From Lysobacterales bacterium (GTDB lineage: Bacteria; Pseudomonadota; Gammaproteobacteria; Xanthomonadales; Wenzhouxiangellaceae): a stretch of 64,000 bases of DNA. Below, piece by piece: positions 8,472 through 16,729 of this stretch. The notes beneath the pieces were generated by a model. That model was not told the DNA's origin, ran no database searches, and saw nothing but the letters and a program-made list of their open reading frames with translations. The stretch is taken from the NCBI GenBank assembly GCA_002722315.1, contig PBLG01000047.1, forward strand, positions 99,591-163,590, read 5' to 3'. Positions within the stretch are counted from its first letter, which is position 1, and each line of letters begins with the position of its first letter. The position numbers and the translations under genes were made by a program.

Positions 8472-9686
8472 ATGAACTTCCGAAAAGCCCTGCTCTTCCT
8501 GCTGCTGGCTTGCGCCATCGGCCCCGCGCCGCGCGCCGAACAGGTCGCACTGGCGGCATTCGAAGCGCTGCAGCTCGAGCACGATATCGATCCGGCCCGG
8601 GCGCGGATACCGATCAAGGCGTTCGGCCGCAGCTTCGTGATGACGCTTGTCCCGAACCGCGGCCTGCTCGCGTCGCTTCCTGCGCCTCAGCGCGGACGAA
8701 TCGCCGCCGGCGACCTTTTCCTGGCCGGCACGCTCGAAGGCATCCCGGGCTCGTGGGTACGGTTGAACCGGATCGACGGCCGTTTCAGCGGCGGCTTCTT
8801 CGACGGCAGCGAGCTTTACCTGATCGACCGTGCCGCCGGGTTTTCGAATACCCGTTCACGTGGGCTGACGCCGGAACAGGCCATCGTCTACCGCTTCGGC
8901 GACCTCGACTTCCCCGGCCTTATCGATCACGGCGGCGTGTATCCGGGAAAACGAGCCGGGCCGGCAACCGACGGCGGAAGCTACGGCGCTTTCGTCGAGC
9001 ATCTGCGCGAAGTCGTCACGCTGCAGGGCACGGCCATGTTCGCCATGCCGCTGACCATCGTCAGCGATGTCGATTTCACCGGCCGGCACGGGGCCAATAC
9101 CGCATCGGTGGTCGCCGGACGCATCAACTTCGTCGACGGGATCTTCTCGTCCCAGCTCGGAACGGGCATCACCCTGCTGCACCATGAAATCCTCACCGAC
9201 AACGATGTGCTGGTGGCGACCGACGCCGGCGAACTGCTGGTGGGACGCTTCGACCAGAACAACAACCTGGTGCAGCCGGGCTTCAGGCAATTCATGCGCA
9301 CGGGCGCCGGCAGCAGCCTGCCGTTCCAGGGCCTGGCGCACCTGTTCACCGGTCGCAACCTCGACGGAAGCACGATCGGGATCGCGTTCGTCGGCGTCCT
9401 GTGCAGCCGCTCGGCCGGCTACGGCGTCGACCAGGACCTCAACAGCGACACCATGAGCGCGCTGGTGGTCGCCCACGAACTCGGGCACAACTTCAACGCC
9501 CCGCACGACGGCCAGAACGCCTGCGCCGCCGAGACCTTCCGCGGGATCATGAACCCGAGTATCAACGGGGTCGAGCAATTCAGTCCCTGCAGCCTCGCGC
9601 AAATGGAGCCTGCAGTCGCAGGCGCGAACTGCCTGGTCGAGGCCATCGACAGCCAGGCGGCCTTCAACGACGGTTTCGAGCCCTGA
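8472..9686 (+). CDS. secreted zinc metalloprotease (reprolysin-like metzincin)
   Basis: 404 residues with a signal peptide (MNFRKALLFLLLACAIGPAP). The first half resembles an M12B propeptide (GDLFLAGTLEGIPGSWVRLN). The catalytic motif HELGHNFNAPHD is at about 335-346, giving three zinc ligands and the catalytic Glu, and the Met-turn is in RGIMNPS. Cys residues around the site suggest disulfides and an extracellular location. The last residues, AAFNDGFEP, form a short F-x-D-G-F-E tail that I recall as common at the ends of secreted proteins in Xanthomonadales-like bacteria; its role is unknown to me. Likely role: extracellular protein degradation. Confidence 0.88.
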   Translation: MNFRKALLFLLLACAIGPAPRAEQVALAAFEALQLEHDIDPARARIPIKAFGRSFVMTLVPNRGLLASLPAPQRGRIAAGDLFLAGTLEGIPGSWVRLNRIDGRFSGGFFDGSELYLIDRAAGFSNTRSRGLTPEQAIVYRFGDLDFPGLIDHGGVYPGKRAGPATDGGSYGAFVEHLREVVTLQGTAMFAMPLTIVSDVDFTGRHGANTASVVAGRINFVDGIFSSQLGTGITLLHHEILTDNDVLVATDAGELLVGRFDQNNNLVQPGFRQFMRTGAGSSLPFQGLAHLFTGRNLDGSTIGIAFVGVLCSRSAGYGVDQDLNSDTMSALVVAHELGHNFNAPHDGQNACAAETFRGIMNPSINGVEQFSPCSLAQMEPAVAGANCLVEAIDSQAAFNDGFEP

Positions 9687-9740
9687 GACGACCCGTCGTC
9701 TTTACGCCATAACGGGGACGTTTCTGCTAGATTCGCGACC

Positions 9741-11018
9741 ATGCATATCGTCGTAATCGGCGCCGGCGTGGTCGGCGCGACCACTGCCCTTTCGCTGGTC
9801 GAGCGCGGACTCGACGTCACGCTCGTCGAGCGGGCCGGCGAGCCGGCCGCCGGCACCAGCAAGGCCAACGGCAGCGGCATCACCCCGGCACACGCCGAAC
9901 CCTGGAACCCGCCGGGCACCGTCTTCAAGCTGCTGCCGGCCATGCTGTACAAGGACCGCCCATGGCGGGTTCGCGCTTCCGCGCTGCCCGGCCTGGCGAA
10001 CTGGGGATTGCATTTTCTCCGCCATTCCAGCGCGCGGCGCTACTACGCCAACGCGCGCCACTGCGTGCGCCTGGCCATGTACGCGAAGAAGTGCATGGTG
10101 GCGCTGCGCGAGCGGCATGCGCTGGACTACCATCAATTCACCCAAGGATCTCTTGAACTCTATTACAGCGCCGAGGAACTCGAGGCCGCGGCCGAACTGC
10201 GGCGCCTGATCGACGATCCCGACATCGAGCTTCGCAGCGTCGGCCGGGACGAACTGGTGGCGTTGGAACCGGCGCTGGAACCGGTCGCGGACGAAATCCA
10301 CGGTTCGCTTCTTTTCACCAACCACGAGTCCGGCGACGCCCGCATCTTCAGTCGCCTGGTGACCGAGCGCGCCGCCGCGCTGGGAGCAAGGGTTCTCTTC
10401 GAAACTCCTGTTGCGAGCATCGTGCGCGAGGCCGGCAGGTTCCGCGCGGTCAAGACCGACCGTGGTGAAATCGAGGCAGATGCCTGCATCGTCGCGGCCG
10501 GTTGCGAGACCCGCGAGCTGCTCACCCCGCTCGGCATGAAGGCGCCCATATATCCGGTCAAGGGCTATTCGGCAACCATCGAGATCGACGCCGACGATCC
10601 GGCGCCGGTGATGCCGCTGCTGGACCTGAAACGACGATTCGTCACCGCCCGGCTGGGGCCCAATCGGCTGCGGATCGCCGGGCTGGCCGAATTCGCCGGT
10701 CACGATCTGGCTATCGACCCGGTACGCATGCAAGTCTTGCTCGACGGCGCGGCGCAGTTGCTGCCGAAAATGGCCGAGCGGATCCGAAATTCGCCGCCCA
10801 ACGCCTGGACCGGCCTGCGCCCCATGACCCCCGATGGTCCGCCGCTGCTGGGCCGGACCCCCGTCGAAGGGCTTTATCTCAACAGCGGCCACGGCGCCAT
10901 GGGCTGGACACAGGCCTGCGGCTCGGCGGAACTGGTCGCGGACCTGGTGACCGGCGCCCAGCCGGCGATCGGCACCGACGGGCTGTTGGCCGAACGCTGG
11001 CTGGGCAGGGAGAAATGA
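9741..11018 (+). CDS. DadA-like FAD-dependent D-amino acid dehydrogenase
   Basis: 425 residues. The N-terminus has the dinucleotide-binding motif VVIGAGVVGATTALSLVERG with the acidic residue at the end of the second strand (VTLVER). GTSKANGSGITPAHAEPWNP matches the DadA flavin-contact region (SAANAGQISPGYAAPW in E. coli). The C-terminal FAD_dmg motif GLRPMTPDGPPLLGRTPVEG is followed by NSGHGAMGWTQACGSA. It should oxidise D-amino acids to 2-oxo acids, passing electrons to the respiratory chain. Substrate preference is unknown. It starts 54 bases after the protease gene, with no clear promoter between. Confidence 0.88.
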   Translation: MHIVVIGAGVVGATTALSLVERGLDVTLVERAGEPAAGTSKANGSGITPAHAEPWNPPGTVFKLLPAMLYKDRPWRVRASALPGLANWGLHFLRHSSARRYYANARHCVRLAMYAKKCMVALRERHALDYHQFTQGSLELYYSAEELEAAAELRRLIDDPDIELRSVGRDELVALEPALEPVADEIHGSLLFTNHESGDARIFSRLVTERAAALGARVLFETPVASIVREAGRFRAVKTDRGEIEADACIVAAGCETRELLTPLGMKAPIYPVKGYSATIEIDADDPAPVMPLLDLKRRFVTARLGPNRLRIAGLAEFAGHDLAIDPVRMQVLLDGAAQLLPKMAERIRNSPPNAWTGLRPMTPDGPPLLGRTPVEGLYLNSGHGAMGWTQACGSAELVADLVTGAQPAIGTDGLLAERWLGREK

Positions 11019-11071
11019 AAACCTGGTCGGCGCCGTGTTTCGACATTGCCTTCATCGCTGGCTTCGATACC

Positions 11072-11143
11072 GAATTGCGCGGGCGTCGCTCGCTTCAGTT
11101 CGACGCGTGGCGAGGCCCTCAGCGAGCGACGCCCGCGCAATTC
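11072..11143. repeat. 23-bp perfect inverted repeat (hairpin element)
   Basis: The arm at 11072-11094 (GAATTGCGCGGGCGTCGCTC, then GCT) is exactly complementary to 11121-11143, with a 26-base spacer. The stem is much longer than a normal terminator stem and is not followed by a T-run. It lies 54 bases after the dadA-like stop and upstream of tRNA-Met. It may be a REP-like element or a transcript-end stabiliser; its sequence differs from the REP-like pair at 41186-41255. Confidence 0.75.
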
Positions 11144-11265
11144 TGCATTGGGAGTCAACCCGCCGGCGCGGTAAATATCGTGGTCATCACTCGCCATCAT
11201 TGAGCGAGTCAGGGTATTTCACTGATCAGGCACCAAAGTCGTCTGGCGTCAGGCTGGCTTTCCGG

Positions 11266-11294
11266 TTGACTTTCAACGAAAAACGAAAGAAAAT
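11266..11294 (+). promoter_or_regulatory. probable sigma-70 promoter of tRNA-Met
   Basis: TTGACT at 11266-11271 and GAAAAT at 11289-11294 are separated by 17 bases. The tRNA begins 15 bases after the -10 box. Both boxes are near consensus, and the stretch between them is A-rich against a GC-rich background. Confidence 0.5.
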
Positions 11295-11308
11295 ATCGGG
11301 CTTGCCGT

Positions 11309-11385
11309 GGCTACGTAGCTCAGCTGGTTAGAGCACAGCACTCATAATGCTGGGGTCGGTGGTTCAAGTCCACCCGTAGCCACCA
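11309..11385 (+). tRNA. tRNA-Met, anticodon CAT
   Basis: 77 nt including the encoded CCA. The acceptor stem GGCTACG pairs with CGTAGCC; the D-loop has AGCTCAGCTGGTTAGAGC, the anticodon loop is CTCATAA, and the T-arm has GGTTCAAGTCC. The fully paired first acceptor base pair argues for elongator rather than initiator tRNA-Met. A CAT anticodon could also mark a tRNA-Ile2 with modified C34, which sequence alone cannot exclude. Confidence 0.95.
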
Positions 11386-11466
11386 TTTCTCCTCCGCACG
11401 CCCGACTTCCAACTGCTTCCAAACACGCTTGCCGGAAAATCTCCGGGCATTCACTGCCGATCGGCC

Positions 11467-11922
11467 TCAGCGGTGCGTCTCGGCGTACATCTGCAGGAAC
11501 TCCTCCAGCATCCCGGACGTTATTCGGTAAGGGTCGAATTCACCGATGCCGTGGCGGTCGAGCAACTCCAGAAGCTGCCGGCGCATGCTGACGTAATTCA
11601 TCGTGTTTTCCGGGAACATCCGCTGCTGGATCGGCTCGACGACCAGAAGTTCGGTGTTCCTGTGCCTGACGTCGTCGAGGTTTCTCCTGTAGATGGCTTC
11701 GACGGCTTCGCGCGGGCCTTCCACGCACTGCAGGAAATAGCGATTGCCGTAATGAAAGATGCCACCTGCGAGTGCATCGGCCTGCAGCCTGGGCGCCGGG
11801 TACATGATCCGTGAAATCTCGAGTTCGACCCCTCTCGGGTCGGCCCAGCTGGAAAAGTTGGCTTCGCTGCAAAACGCGGCCCGCACCAGCGCGTCTGGCG
11901 CGTAGTCTTCGAACGCTGTCAT
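11467..11922 (-). CDS. BLUF-domain-like protein lacking the photoactive Tyr
   Basis: 151 residues from the ATG at 11922 (an ATG at 11955 is also possible; neither has a strong ribosome-binding site). The fold signature is clear: GGIFHYGNRYFLQCVEGP, then AIYRRNLDDVRH, and a C-terminal RHGIGEFDPYRIT. Aligned with the BLUF protein at 47415-47939, the flavin-reactive Tyr (LSYCS) is Phe here (AAFCS) and the flavin-contact Asn (NKRRNVGG) is Gln (QADALAGG); the Gln in FLQ is kept. BLUF domains bind FAD and sense blue light through that Tyr-Gln pair, so normal photochemistry is unlikely. It may act as a light-insensitive partner. This is inference from a hand alignment. Confidence 0.82.
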   Translation of the reverse strand: MTAFEDYAPDALVRAAFCSEANFSSWADPRGVELEISRIMYPAPRLQADALAGGIFHYGNRYFLQCVEGPREAVEAIYRRNLDDVRHRNTELLVVEPIQQRMFPENTMNYVSMRRQLLELLDRHGIGEFDPYRITSGMLEEFLQMYAETHR

Positions 11923-12018
11923 GTCGTCGGAGGGTCCCTCGATTCCCGCGGCCATATTAGCATCGTCGAATCGGCGGGCGAGTCGCTTCGACCGGACTTG
12001 TCAGGCAAACCAGGGACC

Positions 12019-12912
12019 CTAGCAGTGGATTTCTCCGGCACACACCCTGATCGCATCGCCGCCGATCGCCAGCGATTCGAACGCGCCGTTCCGGACCTCG
12101 AACCGAACCCCGATGCGCGCCGGTCGCCCCATTTCGATGCCCTGCTCCACCTGCCAGTCATGGTACCCGTCGGCCAGGGCGCCGGCCGCCATCAGCTGCG
12201 CCGGCAGCCCGGCGGCCGCCGAACCGGTGGCCGGGTCCTCGGCAACGCCGATGTGCGGCCCGAACATGCGAACGTGCCAGTCGGAACCCGAGCCCGGCGC
12301 CGCTCGCGCGTACAGAAGAACGCCGCAGGCATCGCCCAGGCCGAGCGCGTCCCAAGCCGCGGTATTCAGGCGCGCCCCCTGAACGGCCGCCAGCGGCGCT
12401 GCGGCATAGAAGAAATCGATTCCGGCGCCGCAACGTCTCGGTGCGTGGGCACCGCTGTCGACGCTGCCTTCCGGCAGGCCCAGCGCGGCCTCCACGCGGG
12501 CCGCCGCCGGGCCGCGCGCCCGAACGGCCGGCAGATTGGGATTCTCGAATTCGGCATGCCAGGTGTCGCCCGTGCGCTGGTCCACGCGCACCGGAAACCG
12601 GCCGGCCGACAACTCCAGTACCATCCTCTCGACACCGCTGTCCCGGCGCGCGATCGCCGAGGCCGCGCCGACCGTGGGATGACCGGCAAACGGCAGTTCG
12701 CCGCCCGGCGTGAATATGCGAAGCCGCGCAACGCAATCAGCGGTCTCCGGGGTCAGCAGGAACACGCTTTCGGAGTAGTTGAACTCGCGCGTAATGCGCA
12801 GCATGGCCTCGCTGGACAGCTCATCGGCGCCGAATATCACCGCCAGCGGGTTGCCGGCATACCGGCGGTCCGTGAAAACGTCCCAGGTTTCGTATCGAAG
12901 CGTTCCGCTCAC
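12019..12912 (-). CDS. PhzF-family isomerase-like protein
   Basis: About 297 residues from GTG 12912, a start matching the family N-terminus (RYETWDVFTDRRYAGNPLAV); an ATG at 13008 would add 32 unrelated residues. It has the two-domain PhzF layout with the catalytic Glu in NYSESVFLL, the substrate-binding LPFAGHPTVGAAS, and EDPATGSAAAGL in the second half. PhzF proper isomerises a phenazine precursor, but no other phenazine genes are nearby, so this is probably one of the many housekeeping PhzF-like proteins of unknown substrate. Confidence 0.88.
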   Translation of the reverse strand: MSGTLRYETWDVFTDRRYAGNPLAVIFGADELSSEAMLRITREFNYSESVFLLTPETADCVARLRIFTPGGELPFAGHPTVGAASAIARRDSGVERMVLELSAGRFPVRVDQRTGDTWHAEFENPNLPAVRARGPAAARVEAALGLPEGSVDSGAHAPRRCGAGIDFFYAAAPLAAVQGARLNTAAWDALGLGDACGVLLYARAAPGSGSDWHVRMFGPHIGVAEDPATGSAAAGLPAQLMAAGALADGYHDWQVEQGIEMGRPARIGVRFEVRNGAFESLAIGGDAIRVCAGEIHC

Positions 12913-13177
12913 CAGTGCTTTTTCCGTTGAGGAGTCTCGAACGGATTCTGGCACGGCCGGAAACGAAATATTTTCCCCATCTTCAAAAAACTGGCGTATA
13001 GTGCCCAAAGCTGCAGAACACAGCAGTGGTTGATTTTGACCGTAATCCCTAAAGACTACCCTTCAATATCCTCCATTTCCTGAATTCACGCGCCGTCAAA
13101 AAGCGCACCAGCAGCACATCGGGCATCGCCAATTTCGGCAGTCCGGTTTACACACCAAACGAAAGAGTAAAGAAACA

Positions 13178-13387
13178 ATGTCTACTACCACTGGCACAGT
13201 GAAATGGTTCAACGATGCGAAGGGTTTCGGCTTTATCTCGCAGGATGACGGCGGCAAGGATGTATTCGTACATTTCAGCGCGCTGACCGGTTCGGGCTTC
13301 AAGAGCCTGGCCGAGGGCCAGAAGGTCCAGTTCGAAGTCACCGACGGCGCCAAGGGCCCGCAGGCTTCGAACGTCGTCACGATCTGA
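13178..13387 (+). CDS. cold shock protein, CspA family
   Basis: 69 residues forming a single cold-shock domain, with RNP1 (KGFGFI) and RNP2 (VFVHF) and the usual start [15 protein letters not shown]. It binds single-stranded nucleic acid and acts as an RNA chaperone in the cytoplasm. Before it lies about 165 bases of non-coding sequence that could form the long 5' leader typical of csp genes. A strong terminator follows at 13411-13441. It is divergent from the PhzF-like gene. Confidence 0.96.
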   Translation: MSTTTGTVKWFNDAKGFGFISQDDGGKDVFVHFSALTGSGFKSLAEGQKVQFEVTDGAKGPQASNVVTI

Positions 13388-13410
13388 TCGCGACCGACCC
13401 AAAGCTGTAA

Positions 13411-13441
13411 GAAAAACCCCGCCTGGTGCGGGGTTTTTCTT
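13411..13441 (+). terminator. rho-independent terminator of the cold shock gene
   Basis: ACCCCGC and GCGGGGT form a stem around the loop CTGGT, flanked by AAAAA and TTTTTCTTTTT. This is a classic strong intrinsic terminator 24 bases after the csp stop. Confidence 0.92.
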
Positions 13442-13489
13442 TTTCCGGGGTTGTACATTTTTCAGCCGAATCCTGGGTCTGGGCCACTC

Positions 13490-14025
13490 AAAATCAAAAG
13501 CCGTTTCGCCGCCGGCTGCGCCGGCTGATGCGAGTTACTTCTTGGCGCCCCAAGAAGTAACCAAGAAACGCTGCCGGGCGACGCCGCCGGTCCTTCGGCC
13601 CGGTTCCCTGCGCGTTTCGGTCGGGCAGGGGTCCGCCGAACTCGCTTCGTTCGCTTCGCTCTCTACGCTCAGACATGCGGCGGCCCTTTTTCCGGCCCGC
13701 CCTCCAATGCTCGGCGGCGGCGACGGCGGTGGGCGGGCACCGAACGTTCGGAGGATACGCTCCGCCATGCAACCAACGTTCGGCGACCACCCATCTGCCT
13801 CGATGGCGCCGAGTATCGCAGCAGCGAACGGAGAAGTCCGGTTCCGCATGTCTGAGCGACCGCAAGGGAGCGAGTTCGGAACCGGCCGTTCGGTGCGAGA
13901 AACGCAGGGGACCCGGCGCAGTTTGCCGGGCGCCTTCGCGGCACGAGCGGTTTTGCCTACTTTTGCCGCACCAAAAGCAGGTCGCATCAGCCAGCGAAGC
14001 TGGCGGCGAAACGGAATTTGACTTT
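13490..14025. repeat. 536-bp imperfect inverted-repeat element, non-coding
   Basis: The two ends are inverted copies of each other: 13490-13513 (CAAAAGCCGTTTCGCCGCC) against 14003-14025 (GGCGGCGAAACGGAATTTG). The similarity continues inward: a GTTACTTCTTGG hairpin block on the left answers CTACTTTTGCCGCACC on the right, and CCCTGCGCGTTTCGGTCGG plus CTCAGACATGCGG on the left answer GCATGTCTGAGCG and GCGAGAAACGCAGGGG on the right. Near the centre is an ACCGAACGTTCGG palindrome. A partial third end copy lies at 14056-14079. All six frames are open here, but the translations are low-complexity and have no start sites. It looks like two inverted copies of a genome-wide intergenic repeat; I see no transposase. 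Confidence 0.7.
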
Positions 14026-14170
14026 TCAATGTGCGAATCGCGAACGACAACCATCAGTCGGCGACGAAACGGCCTTTGACTTTACATGCACCATGCCGCT
14101 GCAACCGGCATCAGCCGCCAACCCCGCCACATTCGCTATCCTGTACATTCGCCCCAACCGGCTCGGCTCG

Positions 14171-14917
14171 ATGGAAGACACGCGACAGATGGCAGCAAGG
14201 GTTCTTTCGCTAATGGACCTGACCCGGCTCGAGGACGACGCCGACGACGGCCAGGTGCGCGCGCTGTGCGCCCGCGCCGCGACGCGCTTCGGCCACCCGG
14301 CCGCGGTATGCGTGTACCCGCATTTCGTCCCGGCGGCCCGGGACGCCCTGGATCGGGCCGGCCTTTCGGGCGACGTCGCGGTGGCGACAGTGGCCAACTT
14401 TCCCGAGGGCGGCAGCGATCTGAAGCTCGCCCTGCTCGATACGGAGCAGGGGCTGGAACGCGGCGCGGATGAAGTGGACGTGGTGTTTCCCTGGCGCGCG
14501 CTGCTGGCCGGAGACGAGGCCGCCGGCGCCGATCTTGTGACCGAGTGCAAGGCAATCTGCGGTGCGCGCAAGCTCAAGGTGATCCTGGAATCCGGAATGC
14601 TCCCCGACGCCCATGCCGTCCGGCGCGCCGGCGAGATCGCGATCAACGCCGGCGCCGATTTTCTCAAGACCTCGACAGGCAAGGTCGCGGCGGGCGCATC
14701 GCCCGAGGCCGCCCGAACCATGCTGGAGGCGATTCGCGACAGCGGCCGGCCGGTCGGCTTCAAGGTCTCCGGCGGCGTGCGCACCCTCGCCGATGCCCGG
14801 CAGTACATGCAGATCGCCGAAGACGTGATGGGTCCCGGATGGGTCTCGCCGGCGACCTTCCGGATCGGCGCTTCCGGCCTGCTGGATGCGCTGCTGGGGG
14901 AGCTTGAAGCGAAGTGA
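14171..14917 (+). CDS. deoC: deoxyribose-phosphate aldolase
   Basis: 248 residues from ATG 14171, which aligns with the E. coli DeoC start (VLSLMDLTRLEDDADD against the E. coli LMDLTTLNDDDTD); open sequence further upstream runs into the repeat element. The Schiff-base Lys lies in the DFLKTSTGK segment, the second active-site Lys in LKVILESG, and EVDVVFPWRALLAGDE is conserved. It cleaves 2-deoxyribose-5-phosphate to acetaldehyde and glyceraldehyde-3-phosphate. The stop overlaps the deoA start (GTGA), so it heads the deoC-deoA-cdd operon. Confidence 0.95.
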   Translation: MEDTRQMAARVLSLMDLTRLEDDADDGQVRALCARAATRFGHPAAVCVYPHFVPAARDALDRAGLSGDVAVATVANFPEGGSDLKLALLDTEQGLERGADEVDVVFPWRALLAGDEAAGADLVTECKAICGARKLKVILESGMLPDAHAVRRAGEIAINAGADFLKTSTGKVAAGASPEAARTMLEAIRDSGRPVGFKVSGGVRTLADARQYMQIAEDVMGPGWVSPATFRIGASGLLDALLGELEAK

Positions 14918-16275
14918 CGCCGCTACCCCAGGAGATCATCCGGACAAAGCGCGACGGCGGCATCGTGGATGAAGCCTCCATCCAACGATTCGTCGCCGGC
15001 ATCGCCGACGGCAGCGTGGCCGACGAGCAACTGGGCGCCTTCGCCATGGCGGTCTTTCTCAAGGGCATGAACCGGGACGAATGCGTCGCGCTGACGCTGG
15101 CCATGCGCGATTCGGGCCGGGTCATGCAGTGGGCCGACCAGGACCTGCCGGGACCGGTCCTCGACAAGCACTCCACCGGCGGCGTCGGCGACGCGGTCTC
15201 GTTGATCCTCGGACCGTGGGTGGCCGCCTGCGGCGGATTCGTGCCGATGATCTCCGGGCGCGGGCTCGGACACACCGGCGGCACCCTGGACAAGCTCGCC
15301 AGCATCCCGGGCTACGATCCATTTCCGAATCCCGAACGCCTGGCCCGGGTCGTCAGGCAGATCGGCGTGGCCATCATCGGCCAGACCGACGACCTGGCGC
15401 CGGCCGATCGGCGCTTCTACGCGGTGCGCGACGTGACCGCCACGGTCGAGTGCACGCCGCTGATCGTCGCCTCGATCCTTTCGAAAAAACTCGCCGCCGG
15501 CCTGGATGCGCTGGTCATGGACGTCAAGACCGGCAGCGGCAGCGTGATGGGCGCCGAATCGCGCTGCGTGGAGCTGGCCGAGACCATCTGCAGCGTGGCC
15601 GCGGGCGCCGGCACGCCGACTTCGGCGCTGGTCACCGACATGAACCAGGTGCTCGGCCGCAACGCCGGCAACGCGCTGGAGGTCGTCGAAGCCATCGAGA
15701 TCCTGCGCGGCGAGCGCCGCGAAGGCCGGCTGATCGAAGTCACTCGGGCGCTGGCGGCCGAAATGCTCCTGGCCGGCGGGCTGTTCGCCGTACGCGACGA
15801 GGCCCTGTCGGCGCTGGATGAAAGCCTCCGCTCCGGCCGCGCCGCGGAACGCTTTCAGTTCATGGTCTCGGCGCTGGGCGGTCCGAACGACCTGCTGGAG
15901 CGGTATCGGGAGATTCTGCCCCGGACCCCCGTGGTCGTCGACGCCGCCCCCGCCGAGCCCGGTTTCATTGCCGAAATGGACGTCTACCAGGTCGGCATGG
16001 CCGTGGTCGAACTCGGTGGCGGCCGAACGCGCAGCGACCAGGACATCGATCTCGCGGTGGGCCTGGAGAACGTCGCCGGCATCGGCGAACGGGTCGACGA
16101 CCACCGGCCGATCGCACGCATACATGCACGTACCCGCGAGGCGGCCGAGCGCGCCGCGGCCCGGCTGACCGGCGCGATCAGGCTGTCGGACACGCCTGCC
16201 CAGGCCCGGCCGGCGATCCACCGCGCCGTGAATTCGTCGCCGTCCCGGCACGCAAGCGAGGCATTGCCATCATGA
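14914..16275 (+). CDS. deoA: thymidine phosphorylase
   Basis: 453 residues, GTG start overlapping the deoC stop by 4 bases. The family signature KHSTGGVGDAVSLILGPWVA and SGRGLGHTGGTLDKL are complete, with DVKTGSGSVM further on. Three-part pyrimidine nucleoside phosphorylase layout: helical N-terminal domain, large alpha/beta domain, C-terminal PYNP domain (RTRSDQDIDLAVGLENVAGI). It phosphorolyses thymidine or deoxyuridine to base and deoxyribose-1-phosphate. The C-terminal tail after about residue 420 is slightly extended. The stop overlaps the cdd start. Confidence 0.95.
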   Translation: MTPLPQEIIRTKRDGGIVDEASIQRFVAGIADGSVADEQLGAFAMAVFLKGMNRDECVALTLAMRDSGRVMQWADQDLPGPVLDKHSTGGVGDAVSLILGPWVAACGGFVPMISGRGLGHTGGTLDKLASIPGYDPFPNPERLARVVRQIGVAIIGQTDDLAPADRRFYAVRDVTATVECTPLIVASILSKKLAAGLDALVMDVKTGSGSVMGAESRCVELAETICSVAAGAGTPTSALVTDMNQVLGRNAGNALEVVEAIEILRGERREGRLIEVTRALAAEMLLAGGLFAVRDEALSALDESLRSGRAAERFQFMVSALGGPNDLLERYREILPRTPVVVDAAPAEPGFIAEMDVYQVGMAVVELGGGRTRSDQDIDLAVGLENVAGIGERVDDHRPIARIHARTREAAERAAARLTGAIRLSDTPAQARPAIHRAVNSSPSRHASEALPS

Positions 16276-16679
16276 AACGCATCGACCCGGAAATACTCCA
16301 GGCCCTGCTTCGGACCCGCAAGGCGGCCTATGCGCCCTACTCCGGGTTCCAGGTCTCGGCGGTTGTCGAATCCGCAGACGGCCGCACCTTTGCCGGCTGC
16401 AACGTCGAGACGGCCCACTTCAAGAGTGTCTGCGCCGAGGCCTCGGCACTGTCGGCCATGATCGGCGCCGGTCATCGCGAACTTGCGGCCGTCTACGTGC
16501 TGGGTCCCGGCGACAAGGCCTGCCCGCCGTGCGGCGACTGTCGCCAGCGAATCCACGAGTTCTCCCGAGTCGGGACGCGCGTGATCCTGGTCGACGAACA
16601 CGGCCGTGTACTGAACGATCGGACCATCGAGGAGCTGCTGCCGGATGCGTTCGGGCCAGACAGCCTGGACGCCCGCTGA
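16272..16679 (+). CDS. cdd: cytidine deaminase
   Basis: 135 residues, the short homotetrameric type. The zinc site is complete: one Cys and the catalytic Glu in VCAEASAL, and two Cys in CPPCGDCRQ. NVETAHFK binds the nucleoside sugar. It deaminates cytidine and deoxycytidine, feeding uridine and deoxyuridine to the deoA product. The ATGA overlap with deoA marks translational coupling. Third and last gene of the operon. Confidence 0.95.
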   Translation: MKRIDPEILQALLRTRKAAYAPYSGFQVSAVVESADGRTFAGCNVETAHFKSVCAEASALSAMIGAGHRELAAVYVLGPGDKACPPCGDCRQRIHEFSRVGTRVILVDEHGRVLNDRTIEELLPDAFGPDSLDAR

Positions 16680-16729
16680 CGCCCGGCTGAATAACGAATC
16701 GCACCGAACCGGCCACCGGAGACAATCCC

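Noticed and set aside
13494..14079. Several overlapping open frames of 90-186 codons
   Set aside because: They lie inside the imperfect palindromic repeat, on both strands and in all frames, and translate to Arg/Ser-rich low-complexity sequence.
14923..16251. 442-codon minus-strand open frame
   Set aside because: Antisense to deoA; no domain, no ribosome-binding site.
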